A stretch of DNA of 64,000 nt, from NCBI GenBank assembly GCA_036504735.1, contig DASXUQ010000005.1:279377-343376 (forward strand). The letters are read 5' to 3'. The stretch comes from a bacterium. GTDB taxonomy: Bacteria; Electryoneota; RPQS01. Position 1 is the stretch's first letter. Each line of letters begins with the position of its first letter. Both the position numbers and the translations under genes were made by a program. This document shows, in pieces, positions 16,259 to 26,111 of this stretch. Under the pieces are notes generated by a model that did not search any database, was not told the DNA's origin, and saw only the letters and a list, made by a program, of their open reading frames with translations.

Positions 16259-18466
16259 TCAGTTTACCTTCTTGAGAGGCGCGAACTTGATAGCCAGAAG
16301 CTTCGATCCCATGCCTTCAAACGCCACGCGGACCTTCATATCCTGCATGTCGCCGGATTTCGCGGTGACGACGCCGATGCCGAACTCCGGGTGCTCCACC
16401 ACGTCGCCAATCTGGAAAGGCACGAGGGAGACATTAGGCTTGGCAGGTGTGGCACCGTTTTTCTTGGTGCGCGACGGAATATCCGTCGGGCTCCAGCGCT
16501 CGATTCCGTCCTCGGAAACCGTTGTACGGTCCGAGCGGCCCGGCAGCGACCAACCCCGCAAATGTTCCGGCGCAATATCGCGCAAAAACCGCGACGGTTC
16601 CTGCCATTCCAGCATGCCGTTCAAATATCGGGTCTGCGAATAGGTGAGATAGAGCCGTTCTCTGGCGCGCGTAACTCCCACATAGAACAGCCGGCGCTCC
16701 TCTTCCAGTTCGGCAGGCGCAGCTAAACTCCGGTTGTGCGGCAGCAGTTTCTCTTCCACTCCGACAACAAACACCACCGAATACTCGAGGCCCTTGGCCG
16801 CGTGCAAGGTCATCAGCGTGACGCGCTCCGCCGCCTTATCATATTCATCCACGTCGGAAACGAGGGCGACTTCACTCAGGAAATCCGTCAGGTCATATCC
16901 CGGATGCTCGCGCATCCGCTCCCGCGCGGCTTCCACAAGCTGGGTGAGATTCGCAACGCGTTCATCCGCATCTTCCGTCTCCTGCTCACCGTAGAACTCT
17001 TTCAGTCCGCTGGCTTCCAACACGGTTTCCACTTTCCCGACCAGATCCATCGACTGGATCTTCTGCCGCAGCGAGTCAACCAATTCTGCGGCCGGAGCCA
17101 ATTTGGCCTTGGCAAGCTTTGTCAGATTTTCCGACTGATCCAGCGACATCATAATGCTGCCGATACTGCCGCTCGCGCGCCGCGCCTCTTCTTCAAGCCG
17201 CTGTATGGTCGTCGCGCCGATTCCCTTCGGAGGAAACTGCAGTGCGCGCTTCCATGCCTGCTCGTCGTCCAGATTGACCATCAGCCGCAGATAGGCCAGA
17301 AGGTCTTTGATTTCCTTCCGCTCATAGAACCGGGTGCCGCCGACCACGGTGTAGGGAATCGCCTGCCCAATGAGCACTTCTTCAAACTGCCGGGACAGTG
17401 CATTGGTACGGAACAGGATGGCAAAATCCTTCCAGCGGTATTTTCCGTTGCGCGTCAGGTGATGCAGTTCCCCCACCACTTCATGCGCTTCGTCCATAGC
17501 CCGCGCGACCTGCCGCATGACGACCTTCTCGCCGTCAGTCTTCTCGGTCCACAGTTTCTTCTCTTCGCGATGGCGATTGACACAAATGACGTCATTGGCC
17601 ACGTTCAGAATCTGCTGCGTCGAGCGGTAGTTCTGCTCCAGACGGAAGACCTGAACGTTCTTGAGGTCCTCCTGAAAAGCGAATACGTTGCGATAGTCCG
17701 CGCCGCGCCAGCCGTAAATCGACTGGTCGTCGTCACCCACGACGTACAGGTTATCCTGCGGACGCGCCAGAGTCAACGCCAGTTCATACTGCGGACGGTT
17801 GGTGTCCTGAAACTCGTCGATCAGCACGTGGTCATAGCGCCGCTGCACGCGTTCCAGCACCTCCGGACGGGCCTTGAAAAGATCCAGCGGCAACTGCAGC
17901 AGATCGTCGAAGTCCACCGCGCCCGCCTTGCGCAGGCGCTCATTGTAAACCGGCAACAGATCGTGCGCCAGTTTGTGGAAGCGGTGTTTGCCGGTCAGCA
18001 CGCCGCCGTTCTTGAGCAGCGAGATCCAGGACCGCAGCGTGGATGCGGTAACCTCTTCGCGGGCAATGCGTTTTTCCGCCAGCAGAGCGGCGACGACAGC
18101 TTCCGTATCGTCAGAATCATATATGGAAAAGTCTTTCGGAAGGTTCGCTTCGGCAGCGTATTGACGCAGCAGGCGCGCACAGAACCCATGGAAGGTTCCG
18201 GCCCACGGGACGCCCTCGCCGCCACCGATGAACGTACGCAGGCGTTCCTGCAATTCGCCCGCCGCCTTGTTGGTGAAGGTCATCACCAGAATGGCATGCG
18301 GGGCTACATGAAAATGTTCTATGAGGTAAAGTGCGCGGCCAGTAAGGACGCGGGTCTTGCCGGAGCCTGCTCCGGCCAAAACCAGCACCGGGCCTTCCGG
18401 CGCCGTTACAGCGTTACGCTGCTCAGCGTTTAGTGTTTCAACAAATTTATCGAGGGATTGATGCAC
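16259..18466 (-). CDS. pcrA: ATP-dependent DNA helicase, UvrD/PcrA type
   Basis: A superfamily 1A 3'-5' helicase of 735 residues used in nucleotide excision repair and clearing of DNA-bound proteins. It has the Q-motif LNAEQRNAVTAPEGPVLVLA, Walker A GAGSGKTRVL (about 32-41), LIDEFQDTNRPQYEL, VGDDDQSIYGWRGA, FRLEQNYRST and the C-terminal LMTLHAAKGLEYSVVFVVG. The final ~55 residues (FQIGDVVEHPEFGIGVVTA) form the Tudor-like domain found in PcrA, which binds RNA polymerase. Confidence 0.96.
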   Translation of the reverse strand: MHQSLDKFVETLNAEQRNAVTAPEGPVLVLAGAGSGKTRVLTGRALYLIEHFHVAPHAILVMTFTNKAAGELQERLRTFIGGGEGVPWAGTFHGFCARLLRQYAAEANLPKDFSIYDSDDTEAVVAALLAEKRIAREEVTASTLRSWISLLKNGGVLTGKHRFHKLAHDLLPVYNERLRKAGAVDFDDLLQLPLDLFKARPEVLERVQRRYDHVLIDEFQDTNRPQYELALTLARPQDNLYVVGDDDQSIYGWRGADYRNVFAFQEDLKNVQVFRLEQNYRSTQQILNVANDVICVNRHREEKKLWTEKTDGEKVVMRQVARAMDEAHEVVGELHHLTRNGKYRWKDFAILFRTNALSRQFEEVLIGQAIPYTVVGGTRFYERKEIKDLLAYLRLMVNLDDEQAWKRALQFPPKGIGATTIQRLEEEARRASGSIGSIMMSLDQSENLTKLAKAKLAPAAELVDSLRQKIQSMDLVGKVETVLEASGLKEFYGEQETEDADERVANLTQLVEAARERMREHPGYDLTDFLSEVALVSDVDEYDKAAERVTLMTLHAAKGLEYSVVFVVGVEEKLLPHNRSLAAPAELEEERRLFYVGVTRARERLYLTYSQTRYLNGMLEWQEPSRFLRDIAPEHLRGWSLPGRSDRTTVSEDGIERWSPTDIPSRTKKNGATPAKPNVSLVPFQIGDVVEHPEFGIGVVTAKSGDMQDMKVRVAFEGMGSKLLAIKFAPLKKVN

Positions 18467-18479
18467 AGGGTTTCAGGTA

Positions 18480-19541
18480 TTAGCCGGCGTGGCTGGTGTC
18501 AGGATGGGCCGAGTCTCGGCGGATTCGATCAAGTTGCTGCTTGGCGACGAGGTGATCCGCAAAGTTCGTTGTAAACGAGTGCGTGCCGTCTCCTTTCGCC
18601 ACGAAGAAAAGGTAGTTGGTGGTCGCAGGGTTCAGCGCCGCAAGAATCGCCGGCACTCCCGGATTATTTATCGGACCTGGTGGCAGTCCCGGATTGCGGT
18701 ACGTGTTGTACGGGCTGTCCACCTTCAAATCGCTGAAATAAAGCCGCGCTGGTCCTTTCCCCAAGGCATAGGAGACTGTAGGATCCGCCTGCAGCGGCAT
18801 GCCGCGCTTCAGGCGGTTGTGATACACGGATGAGATCAGCGGCGCCTCGCTGGGCACTGAGGTTTCCCACTGCACAATGCTGGCGAGGGTCAGGATCTCG
18901 TGCATGGTCAGTCCCATGCGGGTCGCGCGCTCGTCCATATCCTTGGGAATATGGTTGCGGAAGTTCGCTACCATGCGCGTCACGATCCGCTTGGGATCTG
19001 TCCCTACGGCGATGAAATAGGTGTCGGGGAAAAGATACCCTTCAAGGGAGGGGCCGTCGAGTCCCAACTCACGAACCAGCGAACTGTCGTCCACCAGCCC
19101 CATGAACAGCGCGGAATCCAGACCGAGTTTTTGCTGCAAAGCCTCCGCCACATCCGCCGCCGTGCGACCTTCCGGCACCGTGACCGGAATCCCCAGCGCC
19201 TTGGTATGCGAAAGATTCTTGATCAATTCGAACAGCGATTGCCCGCTGGCCAGCATCATGTTGCCCGCCTGAATCTTCGTATCCGCACCCATGACGCGAA
19301 TCGCGTAACGGAACATGACGGGATGCTCAATCAGCTTATGCTCGAAGAGGATCTGCGCCACCTGCGGGATCGTCGCTTTCTCGGGGATGGAAATCTCCAC
19401 CATCTGTCGCGGGCCGTCGGCCACCGAGCCTTCCAGCAGAAAACGCGAGAAGACCTCCAGCGTCACCAGCAAAACAAAGGCAAACGCAACCGTGATCAAA
19501 CCGCGAAACGTCCGCGACCAGGAATGAGGACTAATGTGCAT
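18480..19541 (-). CDS. mltG: Endolytic murein transglycosylase MltG
   Basis: A YceG/MltG-family protein of 353 residues that cuts nascent peptidoglycan and helps set glycan length. A single N-terminal membrane segment (about 14-30) anchors it. A LysM-like subdomain (IPEKATIPQVAQILFEHKLI) precedes the catalytic part, which shows EGYLFPDTY, LASIVQWETSVPSEAPLISS, VYHNRLKRGMPLQADPTVSY and YNTYRNPGLPPGPINNPG. The catalytic Glu lies in VQWET (family: VEKE/VEKET). The start overlaps the histidine kinase gene by 11 bases. Confidence 0.95.
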   Translation of the reverse strand: MHISPHSWSRTFRGLITVAFAFVLLVTLEVFSRFLLEGSVADGPRQMVEISIPEKATIPQVAQILFEHKLIEHPVMFRYAIRVMGADTKIQAGNMMLASGQSLFELIKNLSHTKALGIPVTVPEGRTAADVAEALQQKLGLDSALFMGLVDDSSLVRELGLDGPSLEGYLFPDTYFIAVGTDPKRIVTRMVANFRNHIPKDMDERATRMGLTMHEILTLASIVQWETSVPSEAPLISSVYHNRLKRGMPLQADPTVSYALGKGPARLYFSDLKVDSPYNTYRNPGLPPGPINNPGVPAILAALNPATTNYLFFVAKGDGTHSFTTNFADHLVAKQQLDRIRRDSAHPDTSHAG

Positions 19542-20742
19542 CGTCTTTCTTCAGCGCTATCCGCATCACCGTCCCGAGGCCCGGCGCGGTTTCTTTGATA
19601 AAGAGTCGTCCGCCATGATACTCCTCAACGATCCGCCGCGCCAGAGATAACCCCAAACCCCATCCGCGGGTCTTGGTGGAAAATCCCGGACGGAATACAT
19701 TCCGCCGGTTCTTCGCCGCGATTCCCGGCCCGTTGTCCGCTACGTCGACGTAGACCCAATGCGGTTTCTCTTCACAGGTGATGCGGATTTCTCCGCCGGT
19801 CGTCCGCAGCGCGTCGATCGCATTCTTGACCAGATTCTCCATCACCCAACTGAAAAGCTGAGAATTCATGCGGATCACCGGATCACACGGAAAATCCAGA
19901 TGGATTTCTATGGGCTTACCCGTTTTCGGCAGGCGGCTCCGGAAATAGTCTACGGTGTCACTGACCGTGTGCCGCACGTGCGACGGCGCGAGCATCGGTT
20001 CGGACCCGATCTGCGAGAAGCGGGCTGTCACTCTTTCCAGCCGTGTGAGATCGCGCTGCATCTCCTCCAGCGCGTGCTCGCGGGCGCCACCCGTCTTCAG
20101 CAGTTCAATCCAGCCCATCAACGACGTCAGCGGCGTCCCAAGTTGGTGGGCGGTCTCCTTGGCAAGACCCACCCATACCATGCGCTCTTCACTGCGCTTG
20201 ATATTTCGAAAGCCCGTGTATCCTACAATCACAAACAGCGCCGCGACAAGAATTTCGATCCACGGCAGCCATCGCAACTGCCGGATAACAAGGGAGTCGC
20301 CGTAATGGAACCAATCCACCTGCTGCTCGCCCACGAGAATCGGCAACGGATCGTTTCCCCCCTGATCCATCGCCTTCAACAGCTCATGCAGTTTCCGCCG
20401 CGCGTCCGCCGAAGTGTCATTCGGAGCAACCGACACATTCTTCCAATGCTTCGGATTCCCCTGACCGTCGGTCACAATAATCGGAAAGTCCACTGCCTGA
20501 ATCTGTTCGAGGGCAAGCGCAATCAGTTCCGGGTACTCGCTGTTCACGAGCACCGAGTACAGCCGGATCTTTCCTTGCAGGTTAGCGCGCGTCGAATCCT
20601 TCAGTCGCCCGACAAGCACCTGCGTGTAGACCAGAACCGAAACAATCAGGGTAATGGCAATGAGAAACAGAACGCCCTTGAAGGTGCCGATGTGCTGGTA
20701 GGCCATCCGGCGGCCAAGCCACATGCGCAGTTTCTCAGACAT
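19531..20742 (-). CDS. Membrane sensor histidine kinase (orphan)
   Basis: A 403-residue kinase with one N-terminal membrane segment (about 24-44) and a second near 163-183. They flank an extracytoplasmic sensor of about 110 residues. The H-box is AKETAHQLGTPLTSLMGW with the phospho-acceptor His, the N-box is ENLVKNAIDAL, and the G-boxes are DNGPGI and GWGLGLSLARRIV. HQLGTP-type H-boxes are frequent in FCB-group kinases. No response regulator is adjacent. The nearest is the single-domain receiver about 4 kb downstream. The signal sensed cannot be read from the sequence. Confidence 0.92.
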   Translation of the reverse strand: MSEKLRMWLGRRMAYQHIGTFKGVLFLIAITLIVSVLVYTQVLVGRLKDSTRANLQGKIRLYSVLVNSEYPELIALALEQIQAVDFPIIVTDGQGNPKHWKNVSVAPNDTSADARRKLHELLKAMDQGGNDPLPILVGEQQVDWFHYGDSLVIRQLRWLPWIEILVAALFVIVGYTGFRNIKRSEERMVWVGLAKETAHQLGTPLTSLMGWIELLKTGGAREHALEEMQRDLTRLERVTARFSQIGSEPMLAPSHVRHTVSDTVDYFRSRLPKTGKPIEIHLDFPCDPVIRMNSQLFSWVMENLVKNAIDALRTTGGEIRITCEEKPHWVYVDVADNGPGIAAKNRRNVFRPGFSTKTRGWGLGLSLARRIVEEYHGGRLFIKETAPGLGTVMRIALKKDDAH

Positions 20743-21724
20743 CCGCTGCGCGCGCGGCCTTTACTGTGTTTGCCGACGGTTCACCGGAATCGTACTTGAC
20801 AGAATACGTCCGGTCCCGTTCCGAGGTGTTCACCATCTTCTCCGCGATCAGGCCAAAGGAGAAGAATTGCGCGCCAATCACCATCAGCAGCACACCCAGA
20901 AACAGCAGCGGCCTGTTGCCGATGGGCACACCGTAAAACTTGCCGATGGTCAGATAAAGGTTGACCAGAAAGCCGACCAGTCCGCACGCCATGCCGATAG
21001 TGCCGAAGAAATGCAGCGGCGCGCGATTGTAATCGGAAATAAACAGCACAGTCAGCAGATCGAAGAAGCCGTTGATAAACCGGTTCAGGCCGAACTTCGT
21101 CTTGCCGTACTTCCGCGCGTGGTGCAGCACCGGAATCTCCGTAATGCGGTAGCCCAGCTTAAAGGCCAGCACCGGCAAAAAGCGATGCAATTCGCCGTAC
21201 ACCGGGAGTTCCTTCACCACATCGTATCGGTAGGCTTTCAGACCGCAGTTGAAGTCATGCAGCCGGATTCCCGAAAGTACTCCCGTCGTATAGTTGAAGA
21301 ACTTCGACGGAAGGGTTTTGGAAATCGGGTCATGCCGGGTCTTCTTCCAGCCGGATACCAGGTCAAACCCTTCTTCGAGCTTGCCTACCAGCGCGGGAAT
21401 TTCTGCGGGGTCATCCTGCAAATCGGCATCCATCGTGATCACATAGGTTCCCCGCACGGCGCGGAAGCCCGTAGCCAGAGCCGCCGACTTTCCGAAATTG
21501 CGCCGGAAGGAAATCACCCGCACAAAGGGATTCCGCTCCGCCAAAGTGCGCAGAACGGCGAGGGACTCGTCCCGGCTGCCATCATCCACAAAAATCAGTT
21601 CGTAGCTCCATCCGGTCTTCTGAAAGACCGCAAGGAGCTGGCTATGCAGTTCGGGAAGCGACTCCGCTTCGTTGAACAGCGGTATGACCACGCTGACGCG
21701 CGGCACGTGTTGGTCACCGTTCAT
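20735..21724 (-). CDS. Family 2 glycosyltransferase, polyprenyl-phosphate type
   Basis: A 329-residue GT2 enzyme with a cytoplasmic GT-A domain (VSVVIPLFNEAESLPELHSQ, FVDDGSRDES, MDADLQDDPAEI, GLKAYR) and two C-terminal membrane helices (about 235-258 and 268-292). This architecture is that of DPMS/GtrB/ArnC-like enzymes that move a sugar from a nucleotide onto undecaprenyl phosphate. The sugar is not predictable. It overlaps the histidine kinase gene by eight bases and follows the DUF4292 lipoprotein. Confidence 0.9.
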   Translation of the reverse strand: MNGDQHVPRVSVVIPLFNEAESLPELHSQLLAVFQKTGWSYELIFVDDGSRDESLAVLRTLAERNPFVRVISFRRNFGKSAALATGFRAVRGTYVITMDADLQDDPAEIPALVGKLEEGFDLVSGWKKTRHDPISKTLPSKFFNYTTGVLSGIRLHDFNCGLKAYRYDVVKELPVYGELHRFLPVLAFKLGYRITEIPVLHHARKYGKTKFGLNRFINGFFDLLTVLFISDYNRAPLHFFGTIGMACGLVGFLVNLYLTIGKFYGVPIGNRPLLFLGVLLMVIGAQFFSFGLIAEKMVNTSERDRTYSVKYDSGEPSANTVKAARAADV

Positions 21725-21739
21725 GGCGACTTGTCCAAG

Positions 21740-22501
21740 TTACTTGGAAGTGGAAATGCTCTGTTGAGGGCGGGCATCCGGCGCTTTGAGCTGGATGTCG
21801 CTGAAAGACCAGGTGAACGTGACGTCACCCGTTGGGTTCGAACACGTCACACGCGTGGCGACCGGCCACCCTTGCACGGTCTTGATCCGTTCATATTTCT
21901 TCAGCAACAGGTCGCGCCCGCCGCGCTGCACCTGCTCATTGCTGACCGTTCCCTTCTGCGTATCCAGCGTCAACACATACGAAACATCGTCACCGTTGCC
22001 GTAGACCAACGCGCGCCCGTCCGCTTCGGTTTGCACGCTGTCCGTCTGGAATCCGCTGCTGCGGCCGCTCACAGGAAACGGGAGGATATCCCGTGGATCC
22101 CAGTTCGGCACCCCCATCGGGATCATTCGCGACAACATCACGGTATCCTGCAGCGTGTACGTTGTCGGAATGCTGTGCGTATCGAAATAGATGAGCTGGC
22201 TGGGCGTCACGTAGAACGTGCCGATGAAACGGTTGTAGGGCTTTTCGAACCCGACCTCATAGCGTTCGCCCGCCAGATACATCAAGTGGCCGCGCGCCGT
22301 GAAGGTGGTGTCATGAATGGCAAATCGGAGCTTGAGAGAGGCAAAGAGCGATGTCCAGTGCTCGAACCGGTCAAGACTGATATGCAACGCCGCTTCGGGT
22401 GACAGAGGCTGGGTTGGCTTCTTCCGAAGGGCGTTCTGCGCTCCGCAACCGCTCAACACCAGAGCGATCAGCAAAGCGGCGCCGACATACTTAATGCGCA
22501 A
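21740..22501 (-). CDS. DUF4292-type outer-membrane lipoprotein
   Basis: A predicted lipoprotein of 253 residues with signal peptide LRIKYVGAALLIALVLSGCG, where LSGC is the lipobox. The rest is beta-rich, with segments such as SLKLRFAIHDTTFTARGHLM and SYVLTLDTQKGTVS that resemble LolA/LolB-like DUF4292 proteins. I place the start at the TTG at 22501, preceded by GGCGGA and overlapping the end of the TPR gene by 11 bases. The longer frame upstream lies inside that gene and would bury the signal peptide. Its function is unknown. The family resemblance is by pattern. Confidence 0.75.
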   Translation of the reverse strand: MRIKYVGAALLIALVLSGCGAQNALRKKPTQPLSPEAALHISLDRFEHWTSLFASLKLRFAIHDTTFTARGHLMYLAGERYEVGFEKPYNRFIGTFYVTPSQLIYFDTHSIPTTYTLQDTVMLSRMIPMGVPNWDPRDILPFPVSGRSSGFQTDSVQTEADGRALVYGNGDDVSYVLTLDTQKGTVSNEQVQRGGRDLLLKKYERIKTVQGWPVATRVTCSNPTGDVTFTWSFSDIQLKAPDARPQQSISTSK

Positions 22502-23870
22502 GCTTCCGCCGCAGGGATTCGTTTTGGGGGTTCTTTTCCAGGGCGCGCCGGTACATCTTCCCCGCTTTGCCGTGGTCGCCCGATTTTTCATAGGCATCGC
22601 CCAGGTGCTCAAGGATGTCCGCGCCATCGGGCGTCTCTTTGGCGGCTTTCTTCAGCAGATCGATGGCGTCATCATAGTGACCGAGCATGTACTCGATCCA
22701 GCCCATCGTATCCAAATACGCGCCGTTCTTCGGCTCCGCCTTTAGCGCCGTTTCCACCAGCTTCTTCGCCTGGTCAAGATTCTGTCCCCGGGAAGCATAC
22801 GTGTACGCCAAATTGTTCAGGTAGATCGGTGCGCTGTCGGAAAGCGTAATCGCGTGCTCATACAAGGTAACGGCGCGGTCGAGCGAATCCAGACCGTCGT
22901 AGATCATCGCCAACGTGCCCATCGCCACATACAATGTCGTATCCAAGCGGATGGCGCTCTCCAAGGCGTCGATGGACTCTTTCGTGTGGCCGCCCAGCCG
23001 GTTCAGCGCAATCCCTTTTAAACTGTAAAGTCCGGCCTGCGGCTTCACGTGCGCGAGGGCACTGTCCACAATCGACGGGACCTCGGTGAAACGCTGGCGG
23101 TCCATGGCAATCAAGGCTCGTCCCACCCAGAAACGCGGTTCGCCCGGCTCCAGCCGGTTGGCGAGTAGCACGCACTTCTCTCCCGCGCTCGTGTCGCCTT
23201 TCTGAAAATACGCGGTGCCCAGCGTGTACACCAATCCCGCATCCGTGCTGTCCGTCGCAACCAGTTTCTTCAGAAGCGGAATAGCACGGTCGTACTGAGA
23301 CGATGTCAGATAAATGGTCGCTACCTGGCGCGTCAGGGTCTCTGATTCGCCGCCTTGCTGGATGATCCTTTCGTAGATCCTGTCCGCTTCCTTATAATCA
23401 CGGCGGGCAAGTTCCACAGACAGCAGCTCCCGCAGATACTCCAGTTTCTTGGGAGCGATCTGCACCAGTTTTTTCAACGCGTCGCGAGCGTCATTGGGCT
23501 TTCCCGAACTGCGCAGGATCAGCGCCTTCAATTCCAGCGCGGGAACGTACTCCGAATGAATGCGCAGCGCCCGGTCAAGCAAGTCCACGGCCATCGCCGA
23601 ATTTCCCAGCAACGCGTAGTCCTGTGCCAGCGCAACATGGATGAACGCCGACGTGGAATCGAACCGCAGAGCTTCCTGATAGTGGAAAACTGCGCGGTAG
23701 TAATCCTCGACCTGATCCGCCGTTGTTCCGCGGATGAACTGATCCATCGCGCGAGAGTGGTTGTCCTGAGCGGCGGCTTCGGAATCCCCGCGCTTGGCCG
23801 CGAGGGCCACGCCGCTGAGAGCGACGCAGAGCAGCAGGATAGAAATGGAGATGCGCGGCTTAATCAGCAA
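22491..23870 (-). CDS. Secreted TPR-repeat protein
   Basis: A 459-residue protein with a signal peptide (ILLLCVALSGVALAA) and tetratricopeptide repeats over nearly its whole length. Examples are YRAVFHYQEALRFDSTSAFI, YDRAIPLLKKLVATDSTDAG, LDQAKKLVETALKAEPKNGA and YDDAIDLLKKAAKETPDGAD. TPR arrays serve as protein-binding scaffolds; here it is presumably periplasmic or lipoprotein-associated, given the DUF4292 lipoprotein after it. The start is a TTG at 23870 overlapping the rseP stop. No specific function can be assigned. Confidence 0.85.
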   Translation of the reverse strand: MLIKPRISISILLLCVALSGVALAAKRGDSEAAAQDNHSRAMDQFIRGTTADQVEDYYRAVFHYQEALRFDSTSAFIHVALAQDYALLGNSAMAVDLLDRALRIHSEYVPALELKALILRSSGKPNDARDALKKLVQIAPKKLEYLRELLSVELARRDYKEADRIYERIIQQGGESETLTRQVATIYLTSSQYDRAIPLLKKLVATDSTDAGLVYTLGTAYFQKGDTSAGEKCVLLANRLEPGEPRFWVGRALIAMDRQRFTEVPSIVDSALAHVKPQAGLYSLKGIALNRLGGHTKESIDALESAIRLDTTLYVAMGTLAMIYDGLDSLDRAVTLYEHAITLSDSAPIYLNNLAYTYASRGQNLDQAKKLVETALKAEPKNGAYLDTMGWIEYMLGHYDDAIDLLKKAAKETPDGADILEHLGDAYEKSGDHGKAGKMYRRALEKNPQNESLRRKLAH

Positions 23871-24915
23871 TCATCCTCACAATATCGTGATAGGAGACAA
23901 ACAATACAAGGAGCAGCAGCAGCGCCATGCCGACTTGCTGAATCCACAGTTTCACGCGAGTCGGTATGGGCCGGCGGGTGATCGCCTCGATAATCACATA
24001 CATGATATGACCGCCATCCAGAGCCGGAAACGGAAGAATATTCAGGAAGGCAATGGAGACGCTCACATAGGCAATAAAGAACAGAAACGCCCCGGACCCT
24101 TCGCGCGCGCTTTCGCCGGATAGCTTGGCGACGCCCAGTGGCCCCGAGAGTTGCGAAACACTGCTCTCGCCCGTAGCCAAACCGGCGATGAACTGCCCGA
24201 TGGCGCGAGTGGTTCCGGCGCAGAATGTCCAGCCGCGTCCTACGGCGTCACCCAGCCCGGCCGGACGTGTCTCGACCTTTGGCGCGATGCCGATTACCCG
24301 GCGATCCACGCCGCCTTCGCTCATTTTTTTTGTCGGCACCAGAAGAGTCAGGTCTTCGCCGGTCTCACGATGCACGGTCAGGGCAATGGAGTCGCCCGCG
24401 GCGCTGACATTTTCTACGACCTTCTCCCACGTTGGAGTCGCAACCCCGTTCACCGCCGTGATATGATCACCAGCCTGAATCCCCGCGGTTGCCGCGGGCA
24501 TATCCGGCAGCACTTCGCCAATCGTGGTATCGACCACATGGCCCACGCCAATAGCCAGAGTGAGCGCCGCGATCATCAGAAACGCCGTAATATAGTTCAT
24601 CAGCACACCGGCGGAGAGCACGAAAATCCGGGCCAGAGGCGGCTTGGACATGAACTCGTCCGGCGCGCCAGTAATCCCTTCGTCATCCATGGACTCATCC
24701 ACCATGCCGGCAATCTGCACATAGCCGCCCAGCGGGATCCAGGAAATTGCGAACTCGGTATCGCCGATCTTCTTGGAGAACATCTTTGGCGGAAATCCGA
24801 TGGAGAAGCGTTTGACGCGCATCCCCATCAGCCGCGCCGCAAGGAAATGTCCGAATTCGTGAATCGTGACGATGATCCCGATGGTCACGATAAAAGACGC
24901 AATGGTCAGCAGCAT
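23860..24915 (-). CDS. rseP: Site-2 protease RseP (RIP metalloprotease)
   Basis: An intramembrane zinc metalloprotease of 351 residues. HEFGH (residues 19-23) supplies the zinc ligands and catalytic Glu inside the first membrane helix. The third ligand lies in NILPFPALDGGHIMYVIIEA (LDGG motif). One PDZ domain (about 125-200: VLPDMPAATAGIQAGDHITA) sits between membrane segments. RseP cleaves anti-sigma factors and leftover signal peptides. The order rseP-dxr is widely conserved. The ECF sigma/partner pair at 53-54 kb could be a substrate system, which is inference. Confidence 0.96.
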   Translation of the reverse strand: MLLTIASFIVTIGIIVTIHEFGHFLAARLMGMRVKRFSIGFPPKMFSKKIGDTEFAISWIPLGGYVQIAGMVDESMDDEGITGAPDEFMSKPPLARIFVLSAGVLMNYITAFLMIAALTLAIGVGHVVDTTIGEVLPDMPAATAGIQAGDHITAVNGVATPTWEKVVENVSAAGDSIALTVHRETGEDLTLLVPTKKMSEGGVDRRVIGIAPKVETRPAGLGDAVGRGWTFCAGTTRAIGQFIAGLATGESSVSQLSGPLGVAKLSGESAREGSGAFLFFIAYVSVSIAFLNILPFPALDGGHIMYVIIEAITRRPIPTRVKLWIQQVGMALLLLLVLFVSYHDIVRMIAD

Positions 24916-26111
24916 GGTCTCTCCTTCATGTTCATGGAGAGGCGCGTCACCTGCTCTGCCGCCCTTGCGCGAGCCCGGGTGTCCGCGCTGCGAACTCCGG
25001 TAAGATCTGTTAGCGGTTCGTCCGGCCAGACGGTCACAACTCCCCGGATCACCTCCGGGATATCCGCGAAGCAGATCCGTCCATTCAAGAACGCGTCCAC
25101 CGCGACTTCATCCGCAGCCGAGAGCGCCGCAGGCGTTGTGCCGCCCTTCTTCAGAGCGTCAAACGCCAGATCAAGACACGGGAAATCCCTTGGCTCAACC
25201 GGTTCAAATGTCAGAGAGCGTAAATGCTCGGGGCCGGTAGGCACGAGGTGACTTGGCAACCGGTCCGGGTAAGATAACGAGAATAGTATGGGCAATCGCA
25301 TATCGGGGGTGCTCAGTTGCGCCTTAAAACTACCATCAATGAATTCAACCATAGAATGTACGACCGACTGCCGGTGGGCAATGACTCCGATGGATTCCGG
25401 AGAAACGCCGAACAGTCGCTGTGCTTCGATAACTTCCAAACCTTTATTAAAAAGTGTCGCTGAGTCTATCGAAATCTTCGGTCCCATTTTCCACGTCGGA
25501 TGCGCCAAGGCTTCCTGAACGCTCACGTTCTTCAGATCCGCCTGCTTCCGCCCCCAAAACGGGCCGCCGGAAGTCGTCAGCCAAATGCGCCGTACCTGAT
25601 CCAATCGCTCACCCAGCAAACACTGAAAAATGGCGCTGTGCTCCGAGTCTATCGGAAGGACCGCAGCGTGATGGTCCGCCGCCATCTTCATAATGATGGG
25701 GCCTGCCGCTACCAGCGTCTCTTTGTTGGCCAAAGCAACCGGCAACCCGCGCTGCAGCGAGACCGCGGTGGGTTCTAATCCCACGCTTCCGGTCAGGGCA
25801 TTGACCAGCAGATCATACTCACTGTCCCGCGCCTGAGCAGCCACAGCCGCTTCACCGGCAAAAACATGCGCGATGCCGTGCTGCCTGGCGATGGCCTGCA
25901 GATCGTCCCGCTTCGAAACATCCTCAAGTGCGATGGAATTCACATGGAATTCCGCCGCCAAAACACCAAGTTCCGCAACATTCGAACGCGCGGCAAGCCC
26001 TACAACACGGAAATATTCCGGATGTTCACGAACCACCGACAGCGTGCTGCGGCCTACAGAACCCGTTGCGCCTTGAATAAGTAACCGCTTAGGAGGATGT
26101 GCTGTTCCCAC
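24906..26111 (-). CDS. dxr: 1-deoxy-D-xylulose 5-phosphate reductoisomerase
   Basis: Dxr (401 residues) makes MEP, the committed step of the MEP isoprenoid pathway. The NADPH site is IQGATGSVGRSTLSVVREHP. Active-site segments include ALANKETLVAAG, PIDSEHSAIFQCL, TSGGPFWGR and MGPKISIDSATLFNKGLEVI. The C-terminal helical domain is present. The start is GTG at 26111, adjacent to the stop of the LipM-like gene (TGAGTG). With uppS in the same cluster it supports undecaprenyl carrier synthesis. Confidence 0.96.
   Translation of the reverse strand: MGTAHPPKRLLIQGATGSVGRSTLSVVREHPEYFRVVGLAARSNVAELGVLAAEFHVNSIALEDVSKRDDLQAIARQHGIAHVFAGEAAVAAQARDSEYDLLVNALTGSVGLEPTAVSLQRGLPVALANKETLVAAGPIIMKMAADHHAAVLPIDSEHSAIFQCLLGERLDQVRRIWLTTSGGPFWGRKQADLKNVSVQEALAHPTWKMGPKISIDSATLFNKGLEVIEAQRLFGVSPESIGVIAHRQSVVHSMVEFIDGSFKAQLSTPDMRLPILFSLSYPDRLPSHLVPTGPEHLRSLTFEPVEPRDFPCLDLAFDALKKGGTTPAALSAADEVAVDAFLNGRICFADIPEVIRGVVTVWPDEPLTDLTGVRSADTRARARAAEQVTRLSMNMKERPCC

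Noticed and set aside
16736-18433. A 565-codon open frame on the plus strand
   Set aside because: It is antisense to the pcrA/uvrD helicase, whose motifs are complete.
21826-21850. GGGTTCGAACAC resembling a tRNA T-arm
   Set aside because: No acceptor stem, anticodon arm or D arm can be built around it, and it lies inside the DUF4292 coding sequence.
20723-22402. A 559-codon open frame on the plus strand
   Set aside because: It runs across the boundary of three well-supported minus-strand genes (GT2, DUF4292, kinase) and has shadow-like composition.
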